Under the pieces are notes generated by a model. It worked only from the letters and a program-made list of their open reading frames with translations. It searched no databases and had not been told where the DNA came from. Of a stretch of DNA of 26,272 nucleotides, positions 14,541-19,163 are shown piece after piece; position 1 is the stretch's first letter, and each line of letters starts with the position of its first letter. Position numbers and translations under genes: made by a program. Source of the DNA: Candidatus Kaiserbacteria bacterium RIFCSPLOWO2_02_FULL_54_13. Its GTDB lineage: Bacteria > Patescibacteriota > Minisyncoccia > Phycocordibacterales > Phycocordibacteraceae. The stretch spans positions 702 through 26,973 of the forward strand of contig MFMI01000008.1 in NCBI GenBank assembly GCA_001783465.1. Direction: 5' to 3'.

Positions 14541-15131
14541 ATGAAGAAACCAGATATAGAGCGCGTTGCGGAATTCATGCGTCTTCTCCACGCCTTCCAA
14601 TCAGTGGAACGCGTGATTCCCGCACCCAATCTAACTCGCAAGGAGAATGATGTTGAACATTCGTATACGCTGACGATGTTTTGTTGGTATCTCAATGATG
14701 CGCTTGAACTCGGGCTCAATAAGAACAAGCTACTCGAATACGGTCTTGTACACGATTTTGTAGAAGTATACGCTGGCGATACCTATGTGTTTGATCAGGA
14801 ACGTAAAGAAACAAAACACCAGCGCGAGGAAGAGGCGCGCATACGCATTGCGGCGGAATTCCCAGAATTCAAGAGTTTGCACAAGGCCATTGAGCGGTAC
14901 GAGAGCCAAGGAGATCCTGAAGCAATGTTTGTTTACGTCGTAGACAAATTGGTTCCTATGGTCACCAACTATCTCCAAAATGGTCACAGCTGGAAGGAAA
15001 TGAATGTACAGCACGAGGAACTTTTTGCGCTTAAGCGACGAACTATCAAAAATCATGAGCAGGTACGTGAACTACTGGAGCAACTCATCCAAGAAATCGA
15101 ACCGCGTTGGAACGATTTTTTCAATACTTGA
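14541..15131 (+). CDS. HD-domain phosphohydrolase, YfbR/HDDC2-like
   Basis: A 196-residue helical protein. The metal-binding HD residues are visible: His40 (DVEHSYTL), His71-Asp72 (LVHDFVEVYAGD), with Glu75 and Asp80 as expected second-shell residues, and Asp135 in YVVDKLVPM. This arrangement matches the YfbR-type 5'-deoxynucleotidase group and related HD hydrolases, so nucleotide monophosphate hydrolysis is the likeliest activity, without proof. It starts 3 bases after ddl and is probably in the same transcript. Its base composition is more AT-rich than ddl. Confidence 0.8.
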   Translation: MKKPDIERVAEFMRLLHAFQSVERVIPAPNLTRKENDVEHSYTLTMFCWYLNDALELGLNKNKLLEYGLVHDFVEVYAGDTYVFDQERKETKHQREEEARIRIAAEFPEFKSLHKAIERYESQGDPEAMFVYVVDKLVPMVTNYLQNGHSWKEMNVQHEELFALKRRTIKNHEQVRELLEQLIQEIEPRWNDFFNT

Positions 15132-15219
15132 ATTAGCTTCAGATTATCGGCCAGAAATGATAGGGTAGAGAAGTCGGGCCCCTATCTTCGCGGACTCGAT
15201 ACATACCCTTCGTTCGGCG

Positions 15220-15251
15220 AAAGCGAATAATTGCGGACACTCATTCGCTTT
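15220..15251. repeat. hairpin upstream of tRNA-Ala(TGC)
   Basis: AAAGCGAAT (15220-15228) and ATTCGCTTT (15243-15251) pair perfectly around a 14-base loop, 10 bases before the tRNA. The region 15132-15261 otherwise shows no gene. The role is unknown. Confidence 0.5.
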
Positions 15252-15261
15252 ACCTCACTCA

Positions 15262-15337
15262 GGGCCTGTAGCTCAATTGGTAGAGCGCCTCATTTGCAAT
15301 GAGGAGGTAACCGGTTCGAAACCGGTCAGGTCCACCA
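15262..15337 (+). tRNA. tRNA-Ala(TGC)
   Basis: A full cloverleaf: acceptor GGGCCTG/CAGGTCC with the alanine identity pair G3-T70, D-arm GCTC...GAGC, anticodon loop TTTGCAA (TGC), and T-arm ACCGG-TTCGAAA-CCGGT. The CCA end is encoded. Its last A is also the A of the ATG of the next gene. Confidence 0.97.
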
Positions 15338-15525
15338 TGAAACCACAGCATTTTGATATTCTTGGTTCGTTAGCATTCGCGTACGTGACTGTGTTCGCAG
15401 TTTATTCGTTAACGCACGGAGGAGACGTACCGACATGGAGCATCATCCTCCTCGCTATAATCGGGATTGCTGGACTTACGGTAGATGTACTGATTGTCTA
15501 TCGTTATTTTATTCGGAAGCAATAA
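15337..15525 (+). CDS. 62-residue two-helix membrane protein
   Basis: The ATG begins on the last base of the CCA end of tRNA-Ala(TGC). The protein has two hydrophobic segments (residues about 8-24 and 34-56) joined by a short loop with GGDVPTWS, and ends RYFIRKQ, suggesting both termini inside. No family is recognised with confidence. There is no room for a separate promoter or ribosome-binding site, so it must be read from the tRNA transcript, or as a message whose 5' end lies at the tRNA processing site. It stops 4 bases before the converging tRNA-Pro(CGG). Confidence 0.65.
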   Translation: MKPQHFDILGSLAFAYVTVFAVYSLTHGGDVPTWSIILLAIIGIAGLTVDVLIVYRYFIRKQ

Positions 15526-15529
15526 ATGT

Positions 15530-15603
15530 TGGTCGGGCCGCCGGGAATTGAACCCGGTCTACACGCACCCGAAGCGTGCGTACTACCGGCATACTCCGGC
15601 CCG
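15530..15603 (-). tRNA. tRNA-Pro(CGG)
   Basis: On the minus strand: acceptor CGGGCCG/CGGCCCG with the proline-type C1-G72 and A73, D-arm GTAT...GTAC, anticodon stem CACGC/GCGTG around TTCGGGT (anticodon CGG, G37), and T-arm CCGGG-TTCAATT-CCCGG. CCA is encoded (15532-15530). Confidence 0.95.
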
Positions 15604-15628
15604 TTTACCCCGAACTCTGTCGAGGGGG

Positions 15629-15702
15629 TGCGCTCTATAGGATTCGAACCTATGACCTTCCGCGTGTGAGGCGGACGCTCTAACCAACTGAGCTAAGAGC
15701 GC
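15629..15702 (-). tRNA. tRNA-Val(CAC)
   Basis: On the minus strand: acceptor GCGCTCT/AGAGCGC, D-arm GCTC...GAGC, anticodon stem TCCGC/GCGGA around CTCACAC (CAC), T-arm ATAGG-TTCGAAT-CCTAT, A73. CCA is not encoded (ACCCCC follows). Confidence 0.95.
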
Positions 15703-15752
15703 GCACAAGCACAATATCACATCGGGCTATCGGGAATCGAACCCGATCTATT

Positions 15753-15856
15753 CAGCACCATTTTCACATGTCGGGATACCCGGAATCGAACCGGGACTAC
15801 AGCCACCCCATGGCCGCGTACTACCACTATACGATATCCCGTTCAAAATGGTGCTG
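15753..15856. repeat. 12-bp inverted repeat bracketing the inner tRNA
   Basis: CAGCACCATTTT (15753-15764) and AAAATGGTGCTG (15845-15856) are perfect complements. They extend the anticodon stem of the outer tRNA and enclose the inner tRNA (15771-15841). Confidence 0.92.
15771..15841 (-). tRNA. tRNA-Pro(GGG), nested
   Basis: On the minus strand: acceptor CGGGATA/TATCCCG, D-arm GTAT-AGTGGTA-GTAC, anticodon stem CGGCC/GGCTG around ATGGGGT (anticodon GGG), T-arm CCCGG-TTCGATT-CCGGG, A73. CCA is not encoded. The gene is complete and sits wholly inside the anticodon region of the outer Pro-type tRNA. Confidence 0.92.
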
Positions 15857-15895
15857 GACGTACTACCGGTATACTATAGCCCGTTCGCCTTTTGG

Positions 15896-15904
15896 AGTGT
15901 AGCA
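15896..15904 (-). promoter_or_regulatory. extended -10 for the nested tRNA pair
   Basis: On the minus strand TGCTACACT lies 12 bases before the outer tRNA 5' end at 15883, which would give a 5-base precursor leader. Confidence 0.5.
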
Positions 15905-15936
15905 AACGTCTCTCGTTTCTGGTATTTTTATTCCAC

Positions 15937-16252
15937 GGGCCTATAGCCCCTCACACGAAACAACCTCGCTATGTTCTACGTTTATGTACTTCGCAGTCGT
16001 AAAGATGAAAAGTTATATATTGGATACACAGATGACCTACGCCGCCGATTATCCGAACATAACAAAGGGTTAAGTCGTGCCACAAAGTCGCGAATCCCGC
16101 TAGATTTGGTATATTACGAGGCGTACGCATCGCAGGCTGATGCTAAAGTGCGCGAGAAGCGACTCAAGTCTTCGGCCGGTGCGAACACAGCACTCAAACG
16201 TCGATTGCGGGACAGCCTGCGATAAGGATGTTTCGTGTGAAGGGGCCTATAG
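15937..16252 (+). mobile_element. putative GIY-YIG element flanked by copies of a tRNA-Ala 5' end
   Basis: The exact decamer GGGCCTATAG occurs at 15937-15946 and again as the first ten bases of tRNA-Ala(CGC) (16243-16252). Just inside, CCCCTCACACGAAAC (15947-15961) faces GTTTCGTGTGAAGGGG (16230-16245), an inverted repeat with one extra base on the right. The GIY-YIG gene lies between. This arrangement suggests insertion at the 5' end of the tRNA gene with target duplication and restoration of the tRNA. Confidence 0.5.
15971..16225 (+). CDS. small GIY-YIG nuclease (UPF0213/YhbQ-like)
   Basis: An 84-residue single-domain protein. MFYVYVLRS is the GIY strand and KLYIGYTDDLRRRLSEHN the YIG strand and following helix with the catalytic Arg. 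A Glu in VREKRLKSS fits the conserved metal-binding Glu. The family includes the UPF0213 stand-alone nucleases and the catalytic domains of homing endonucleases and UvrC. No DNA-recognition domain is attached. It is bracketed by an inverted repeat and by copies of the tRNA-Ala 5' end, which fits a role in spreading into tRNA genes. A candidate extended -10 TGGTATTTT lies at 15920-15928. Confidence 0.88.
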   Translation: MFYVYVLRSRKDEKLYIGYTDDLRRRLSEHNKGLSRATKSRIPLDLVYYEAYASQADAKVREKRLKSSAGANTALKRRLRDSLR

Positions 16253-16316
16253 TAAAGTGGTATTACGCGTCATTCGCATTGACGAGGCGGGAGTCCGATT
16301 CTCCCTAGGTCCACCA
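16243..16316 (+). tRNA. tRNA-Ala(CGC), unusual body
   Basis: Acceptor GGGCCTA/TAGGTCC with G3-T70, D-arm GTAA-AGTGGTA-TTAC, anticodon stem CGTCA/TGACG around TTCGCAT (CGC), T-arm GGGAG-TCCGATT-CTCCC, A73, encoded CCA. Two oddities: the T-loop has C where T55 is near-universal, and the D-arm region matches the neighbouring tRNA-Pro(GGG) at 19 of 22 positions rather than the other Ala tRNAs. Confidence 0.92.
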
Positions 16317-16408
16317 CTTCGCTCGTAGAGTACTACGAGCTTCGCGGTGCAAGCACCATGTCAGAAAATTACGTAGACAAACCGTGTTCACTACTTGGCG
16401 AAGTGGTG
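16312..16408. repeat. inverted repeats between tRNA-Ala(CGC) and the second GIY-YIG gene
   Basis: CACCACTTCGC (16312-16322, beginning in the tRNA CCA end) and GCGAAGTGGTG (16398-16408) are perfect 11-base inverted copies. Inside lies a tight hairpin, GCTCGTAG/CTACGAGC around AGTA (16321-16340), followed by GGTGC/GCACC (16346-16357). There is no gene in the segment. Confidence 0.75.
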
Positions 16409-16419
16409 CCCCGCGAAGC

Positions 16420-16425
16420 TATACT
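16420..16425 (+). promoter_or_regulatory. -10 box of the second GIY-YIG gene
   Basis: TATACT lies 15 bases before the ATG at 16441. A GGAG (16429-16432) 8 bases before the start could serve as Shine-Dalgarno on a very short leader. Confidence 0.45.
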
Positions 16426-16440
16426 AGCGGAGTGGGGCCT

Positions 16441-16680
16441 ATGTATTACGTTTATATTTTAAAAAGTGGGAAAGATGGTAGCCGATACATCGGGGTTACT
16501 GAAGATTTGAAACGTAGATTATCAGAGCATAACAATGGTGGCTCTCGCTACTCCAGCAATAAACGACCGTATAAAATAATCTGGTATTCAGCATTTGTCG
16601 TTAAAGCCAGAGCACATGAATTTGAGAAATATCTTAAGTCGAGCTCGGGGTATGCTTTTTCTAAGAAACATTTGTTATAG
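16441..16680 (+). CDS. small GIY-YIG nuclease (UPF0213/YhbQ-like), second copy
   Basis: A 79-residue relative of the gene at 15971. MYYVYILKSGKDG is the GIY strand and SRYIGVTEDLKRRLSEHN the YIG strand and catalytic helix. EFEKYLKSSSG carries the conserved Glu. The start at 16441 was preferred over an upstream in-frame codon because the domain begins here and a -10 box lies 15 bases away. The ATG is embedded in GGGGCCTATG, resembling the 5' end of tRNA-Ala genes, and a tRNA 5' fragment begins 10 bases after the stop. The two copies share their motifs but have diverged clearly. Both sit among tRNA-Ala genes. Confidence 0.87.
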   Translation: MYYVYILKSGKDGSRYIGVTEDLKRRLSEHNNGGSRYSSNKRPYKIIWYSAFVVKARAHEFEKYLKSSSGYAFSKKHLL

Positions 16681-16690
16681 TGCGACACAC

Positions 16691-16750
16691 GGGCCTGTAG
16701 TTCAGCGGTAAGCAGAGCTTTCTGCTTCGGCGCTCGGCAGAAGTAAATAC
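16691..16750 (+). pseudogene. tRNA-like 5' fragment
   Basis: GGGCCTGTAGTTC with a GGTA loop and a GAGC partner reads as an acceptor 5' strand and D-arm like those of tRNA-Ala. A stem TTCTGC/GCAGAA follows, but its loop is 11 bases long and no T-arm or matching acceptor 3' strand is found downstream. It is probably a partial or decayed tRNA gene. The 3' boundary is approximate. Confidence 0.5.
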
Positions 16751-16804
16751 GCAGACGCATTCACTTCGCCTTACTTCTTGCAGTAGAACGCATCCATAGC
16801 ATCA

Positions 16805-16813
16805 TGTTATTCT
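16805..16813 (+). promoter_or_regulatory. extended -10 of tRNA-Ala(GGC)
   Basis: TGTTATTCT fits an extended -10 and ends 10 bases before the tRNA 5' end at 16824. Confidence 0.45.
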
Positions 16814-16823
16814 TCCTCACGCA

Positions 16824-16896
16824 GGGCCCGTAGCTCACTTGGTAGAGCGCCGCCATGGCATGGCGGAGGCAAGGGGATCGTAACCCCTCGGGTCCA
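16824..16896 (+). tRNA. tRNA-Ala(GGC)
   Basis: Acceptor GGGCCCG/CGGGTCC with G3-T70, D-arm GCTC...GAGC, anticodon stem CCGCC/GGCGG around ATGGCAT (GGC), T-stem AGGGG/CCCCT, A73. CCA is not encoded. The T-loop reads ATCGTAA instead of TTCGAAA-like, so the usual T54-A58 pair is swapped to A54-T58. Confidence 0.92.
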
Positions 16897-16914
16897 CAAT
16901 CGCTTGACAGCGCA

Positions 16915-16923
16915 TGCTATACT
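16915..16923 (+). promoter_or_regulatory. extended -10 of the zinc-ribbon gene
   Basis: TGCTATACT is a perfect extended -10. The start would be near 16930, leaving a leader of about 37 bases before the ATG at 16967, without an evident Shine-Dalgarno. Confidence 0.6.
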
Positions 16924-16966
16924 CTGGGACGGTCGAGATTATCAGCCATTATCTCTTACGACCACC

Positions 16967-17056
16967 ATGGAACCTGAAACAACGAATACGTGCGATAAGT
17001 GTGGCCACGAGCACGTTACAGGCGAGAAGTGCTCCGAGTGCGACTGCATGGGTTAA
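16967..17056 (+). CDS. 29-residue zinc-ribbon-like protein
   Basis: The frame reads ATG to TAA with Cys9-x2-Cys12 and Cys22-x2-Cys25-x-Cys27, plus His14 and His16, enough to bind one zinc in a knuckle or ribbon. It has its own extended -10 and is followed 20 bases later by a strong terminator, so it is a complete transcription unit. Its function is unknown; possibilities are a nucleic-acid or protein-binding mini-domain. The cysteine spacing argues that it is translated despite its size. Confidence 0.65.
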   Translation: MEPETTNTCDKCGHEHVTGEKCSECDCMG

Positions 17057-17076
17057 GGGCTGATTTCTCACAACGT

Positions 17077-17110
17077 AAAGCCCCGTCCTCCGAAGTGAGG
17101 ACGGGGCTTT
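17077..17110. terminator. bidirectional terminator
   Basis: AAAGCCCCGTCCTC (17077-17090) and GAGGACGGGGCTTT (17097-17110) pair perfectly over 14 bases around CGAAGT. It lies between the zinc-ribbon gene and the converging SWIB gene. Confidence 0.93.
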
Positions 17111-17128
17111 GCGCATACAGCTTTGCCT

Positions 17129-17380
17129 TTATTTCATGTGCGCCGAGACGAGCTTGGTCATCTCAAACATCGTGACCTCGCCCTTGCCGCCGAAAACAGC
17201 CTTCAGCTTGTCATCGGCGAGGATATTGCGCTTATTCGCCGGATTCTGAAGATTGTTCTTCTTGATATATACCCACAGCTGTTTGACCACTTCCGTTCTC
17301 GGGAGCGGACCTTTGCCCACAACCGCTTCTAGTTCGGCTGAAAGGGTAAGGGGCTTGGATAGAGCTGGATTTAGTGCCAT
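17129..17380 (-). CDS. SWIB/MDM2 domain protein
   Basis: An 83-residue protein that is almost entirely one SWIB domain: PLTLSAELEAVVGKG, LPRTEVVKQLWVYIKKNNLQNPANKRNI, then ILADDKLKAVFGG and a closing helix. Single-domain SWIB proteins occur in chlamydiae, plants' organelles and many Patescibacteria, and are thought to bind DNA or nucleoid proteins. The bacterial role is unproven. The ATG at 17380 is about 40 bases below a candidate -10 (TATACT on the minus strand, 17424-17419). It ends facing the bidirectional terminator. It is divergent from the atp operon. Confidence 0.9.
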   Translation of the reverse strand: MALNPALSKPLTLSAELEAVVGKGPLPRTEVVKQLWVYIKKNNLQNPANKRNILADDKLKAVFGGKGEVTMFEMTKLVSAHMK

Positions 17381-17418
17381 AGTGAATGAATTGTGTTACG
17401 TTTAATAGACTGGGTTAT

Positions 17419-17429
17419 AGTATATAGCA
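17419..17429 (-). promoter_or_regulatory. candidate -10 of the SWIB gene
   Basis: On the minus strand TGCTATATACT contains overlapping TATATA and TATACT hexamers behind a TG, giving a leader of about 30 bases. It lies back-to-back with the atpB promoter, 17 bases apart. Confidence 0.45.
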
Positions 17430-17445
17430 TACAAGAGGGGGTATC

Positions 17446-17454
17446 TGCTACTAT
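17446..17454 (+). promoter_or_regulatory. extended -10 of the atp operon, leaderless geometry
   Basis: TGCTACTAT fits TGnTAnnAT. Eight bases (GTGTGTAC) separate it from the atpB ATG at 17463. No Shine-Dalgarno is seen. Confidence 0.55.
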
Positions 17455-17462
17455 GTGTGTAC

Positions 17463-18209
17463 ATGCATTCAGGCATTGAAGTCGTTCTCAAGGCGGAGCA
17501 ACTGGGCTCCGTTTTCGGTTTCCCCATTACAAATTCGCTCATTATGGCGTGGATTGTGATGGCGCTCCTCATTGGCTTCGCTTATTTTTTCGGCCGGTCG
17601 CTCTCGCTTGTCCCCGGTCGGCTCCAAGCGGGTGTGGAGTGGGCATTTGAGGGCTCGCTTGTGTATATGACCGAGGTACTGGAGAGCAAGGCGCTCGCAC
17701 AGCGCTTCTTCCCGCTCGTCGCGTCCATCTTCCTCTTTATCGCGGTTATCAACGAGGTTGAGTTCTTCCCGGGTGTCGGTTCGCTCGGCCTCGTGCATTC
17801 GTCAGAATTCTTGCCGTTTCTGCGCGCGTCAACCACCGACCTCAATTTCACCCTCGCGCTCGCACTCATCGCCTTCTTCACCATTGAGGTTACAGGCATC
17901 ACGATGCTTGGTATTTCCACATATGCGAGGAAGTATGTTAATCTTAAATCGCCGATCGGGTTTGCCGTCGGGCTTATCGAGCTCGTCAGCAATCTTGGTC
18001 GGCTCATTTCGTTCTCGTTCCGTCTCTTTGGAAACATTTTCGCAGGCGAAGTGTTGATAATGGTCGCCAGCTACTTCGTACCGTATATCCTCCCGGCGCC
18101 ACTGATGGGATTTGAGATGTTTATCGGCCTCGTGCAGGCGCTCGTCTTCGCGATGCTGACGCTGTTCTTCATCAAGCTCGCGATCGCGGAGCCCGAAGGG
18201 GCACATTAA
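17463..18209 (+). CDS. atpB: ATP synthase F0 subunit a
   Basis: A 248-residue membrane subunit forming the proton half-channels beside the c-ring. About six hydrophobic helices are visible. The essential arginine lies in SFSFRLFGNIFAGEVLI, and the C-terminal helices (FIGLVQALVFAMLTLFFIKLA) carry the conserved Q-A-x-V-F pattern. The ATG at 17463 was preferred to a GTG two codons earlier because of the -10 spacing. It is first in the order a-c-b-delta-alpha-gamma, with no atpI in front. Confidence 0.96.
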   Translation: MHSGIEVVLKAEQLGSVFGFPITNSLIMAWIVMALLIGFAYFFGRSLSLVPGRLQAGVEWAFEGSLVYMTEVLESKALAQRFFPLVASIFLFIAVINEVEFFPGVGSLGLVHSSEFLPFLRASTTDLNFTLALALIAFFTIEVTGITMLGISTYARKYVNLKSPIGFAVGLIELVSNLGRLISFSFRLFGNIFAGEVLIMVASYFVPYILPAPLMGFEMFIGLVQALVFAMLTLFFIKLAIAEPEGAH

Positions 18210-18227
18210 TAACGTAATACACAACAT

Positions 18228-18455
18228 ATGGATGTAGAATCAGCACGCATGCTCGGGATGGCGCTCGCGGCCGGTCTCGGCGTCATCGGCCCTGGCATCG
18301 GCATCGGACTTATCGGCGGCGGTGCAATGGAGGCTATCGGGAGGAATCCTGAAGCGTCCGGCAAGATTATCTCAAACATGATTCTCGCAATTGTGTTCAC
18401 CGAAGCATTGGGCATCCTCGCTCTCGTCGTCGCGTTCATCATTAAGTTCGTCTAG
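18228..18455 (+). CDS. atpE: ATP synthase F0 subunit c
   Basis: A 75-residue helical hairpin that forms the rotor ring. Helix 1 is a glycine-rich stretch (GPGIGIGLIGGG), the polar loop is GRNPEAS, and helix 2 holds the ion-binding Glu59 in IVFTEALGI. There is no Gln in helix 1 of the kind used in sodium-binding c-rings, so proton coupling is more likely; this is inference. It begins 18 bases after atpB. TAATAC lies 7 bases before the ATG, so a secondary leaderless start here is possible. Confidence 0.96.
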   Translation: MDVESARMLGMALAAGLGVIGPGIGIGLIGGGAMEAIGRNPEASGKIISNMILAIVFTEALGILALVVAFIIKFV

Positions 18456-18473
18456 CGTCCGTACGTTTGTAGC

Positions 18474-18920
18474 ATGCAACAGCTCCTCGCGGCATTTGGT
18501 GTAGATTGGCAACTTCTCGTCGCGCAGGCGGTGAACTTCGGCATTGTGCTCGTCGCGCTCTGGCACTTCCTCTACAAGCCGGTGCTCGCAATGCTCACGA
18601 AGCGGCAGAGAGTCGTCGCGAAGGGTGTTGAAGATGCAGAAGAAGCGGGGAGGATGCTCGCCGGAGCAGACACGGAGGTGTCAAAGCGCGTGGCCGCGGC
18701 CGACGAGCAGGCAGACGCCATCGTTTCTGCGGCACGCGAGTCTGCCAACATGGAGAAAGTGCGGCTCTTGAAGGAGGCTGAAGCGCGCGCGGCGGCAGTG
18801 ACGAAGGATGCCGAGGTGCGCGCGAGCGAGATAGCGGCTCGTACGCGGCGCGAGAGCGAGCAAGAAGTTGCGCGGCTCGCCATCCTTGCCGCCGAGAAGA
18901 TAATACGAACAAAAGTATGA
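18474..18920 (+). CDS. atpF: ATP synthase F0 subunit b
   Basis: A 148-residue peripheral-stalk subunit. One N-terminal membrane helix (residues about 14-36, with the usual NFGIVLVALWHFLYKP) is followed by a long Ala/Glu/Arg-rich coiled-coil to the end. The usual length is about 156-170. The stop overlaps the atpH start by 4 bases (ATGA), so the two peripheral-stalk proteins are translationally coupled. Confidence 0.94.
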   Translation: MQQLLAAFGVDWQLLVAQAVNFGIVLVALWHFLYKPVLAMLTKRQRVVAKGVEDAEEAGRMLAGADTEVSKRVAAADEQADAIVSAARESANMEKVRLLKEAEARAAAVTKDAEVRASEIAARTRRESEQEVARLAILAAEKIIRTKV

Positions 18921-19162
18921 TTAAGAATTATGACCTTTTCATCGCACACTTGAAGCGCACCGGACGTCTGAAGCTTCTCCCGCTGGTCCTTCACGAACTG
19001 CGAAGCGAGGAGGCGCGCGCGAAGAGACTCTCCTCAAAGACGGAGACTGCGGCGGAGAACCCCTCGCTTATTTCAGGATGGCGCACGCTTGAAAACGGTA
19101 TGCTCACCGACCGTTCCGGCAAGAGTGCGCTCATAGATATCTATAAAAAAATCACCGCCTGA
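18917..19162 (+). CDS. atpH: ATP synthase F1 subunit delta, truncated (C-terminal part only)
   Basis: Only 81 residues against about 175-180 usually. Position in the operon and the sequence (FIAHLKRTGRLKLLPLVLHE, then SGWRTLENGMLTDRSGKSAL near the end) match the second half of delta/OSCP, including the strand-turn that is normally G-x-x-x-x-x-x-x-x-x-D-G-S. The N-terminal helical domain that caps the alpha subunits is missing. It should still bind subunit b through its C-terminal half, but the grip on F1 must differ. It overlaps atpF and lies 1 base before atpA. Confidence 0.75.
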   Translation: MIKNYDLFIAHLKRTGRLKLLPLVLHELRSEEARAKRLSSKTETAAENPSLISGWRTLENGMLTDRSGKSALIDIYKKITA

Positions 19163-19163
19163 C

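Larger units (their letters stand above)
15722..15883 (-). tRNA. interrupted Pro-type tRNA with a second tRNA in its anticodon region
   Basis: On the minus strand the 5' half (from 15883) has acceptor CGGGCTA and D-arm GTAT-ACCGGTA-GTAC. The 3' half has T-arm TCGGG-TTCGATT-CCCGA and acceptor TAGCCCG plus A73 (15722), a perfect 7-bp acceptor pair with proline-type C1-G72. Where 27-43 should be, the halves are TCCAG and CTGAA (one C-A mismatch). These continue into a 12-bp perfect helix CAGCACCATTTT/AAAATGGTGCTG, beyond which the whole tRNA-Pro(GGG) is inserted with 3- and 6-base spacers. No proline anticodon loop can be read. Since Pro(CGG) and Pro(GGG) are present, this was probably tRNA-Pro(TGG). 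It may be a disrupted gene or need unusual maturation. Confidence 0.7.

Noticed and set aside
15722..15883. Group I or archaeal-type intron in the outer tRNA
   Set aside because: The insert consists of a 12-bp helix and a full tRNA only. It has no room for a group I core and no bulge-helix-bulge at the exon borders.
15530..15883. CRISPR-like or repeat array from the many inverted segments in the tRNA cluster
   Set aside because: The repeated segments are shared tRNA arms (GGTTCGA, GTAGTAC). There are no regular direct repeats with unique spacers and no cas genes.
16904..16909. TTGACA, a perfect -35 hexamer before the zinc-ribbon gene
   Set aside because: Only 8 bases separate it from the TATACT box instead of about 17, so it cannot pair with it. 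The extended -10 alone explains the promoter.
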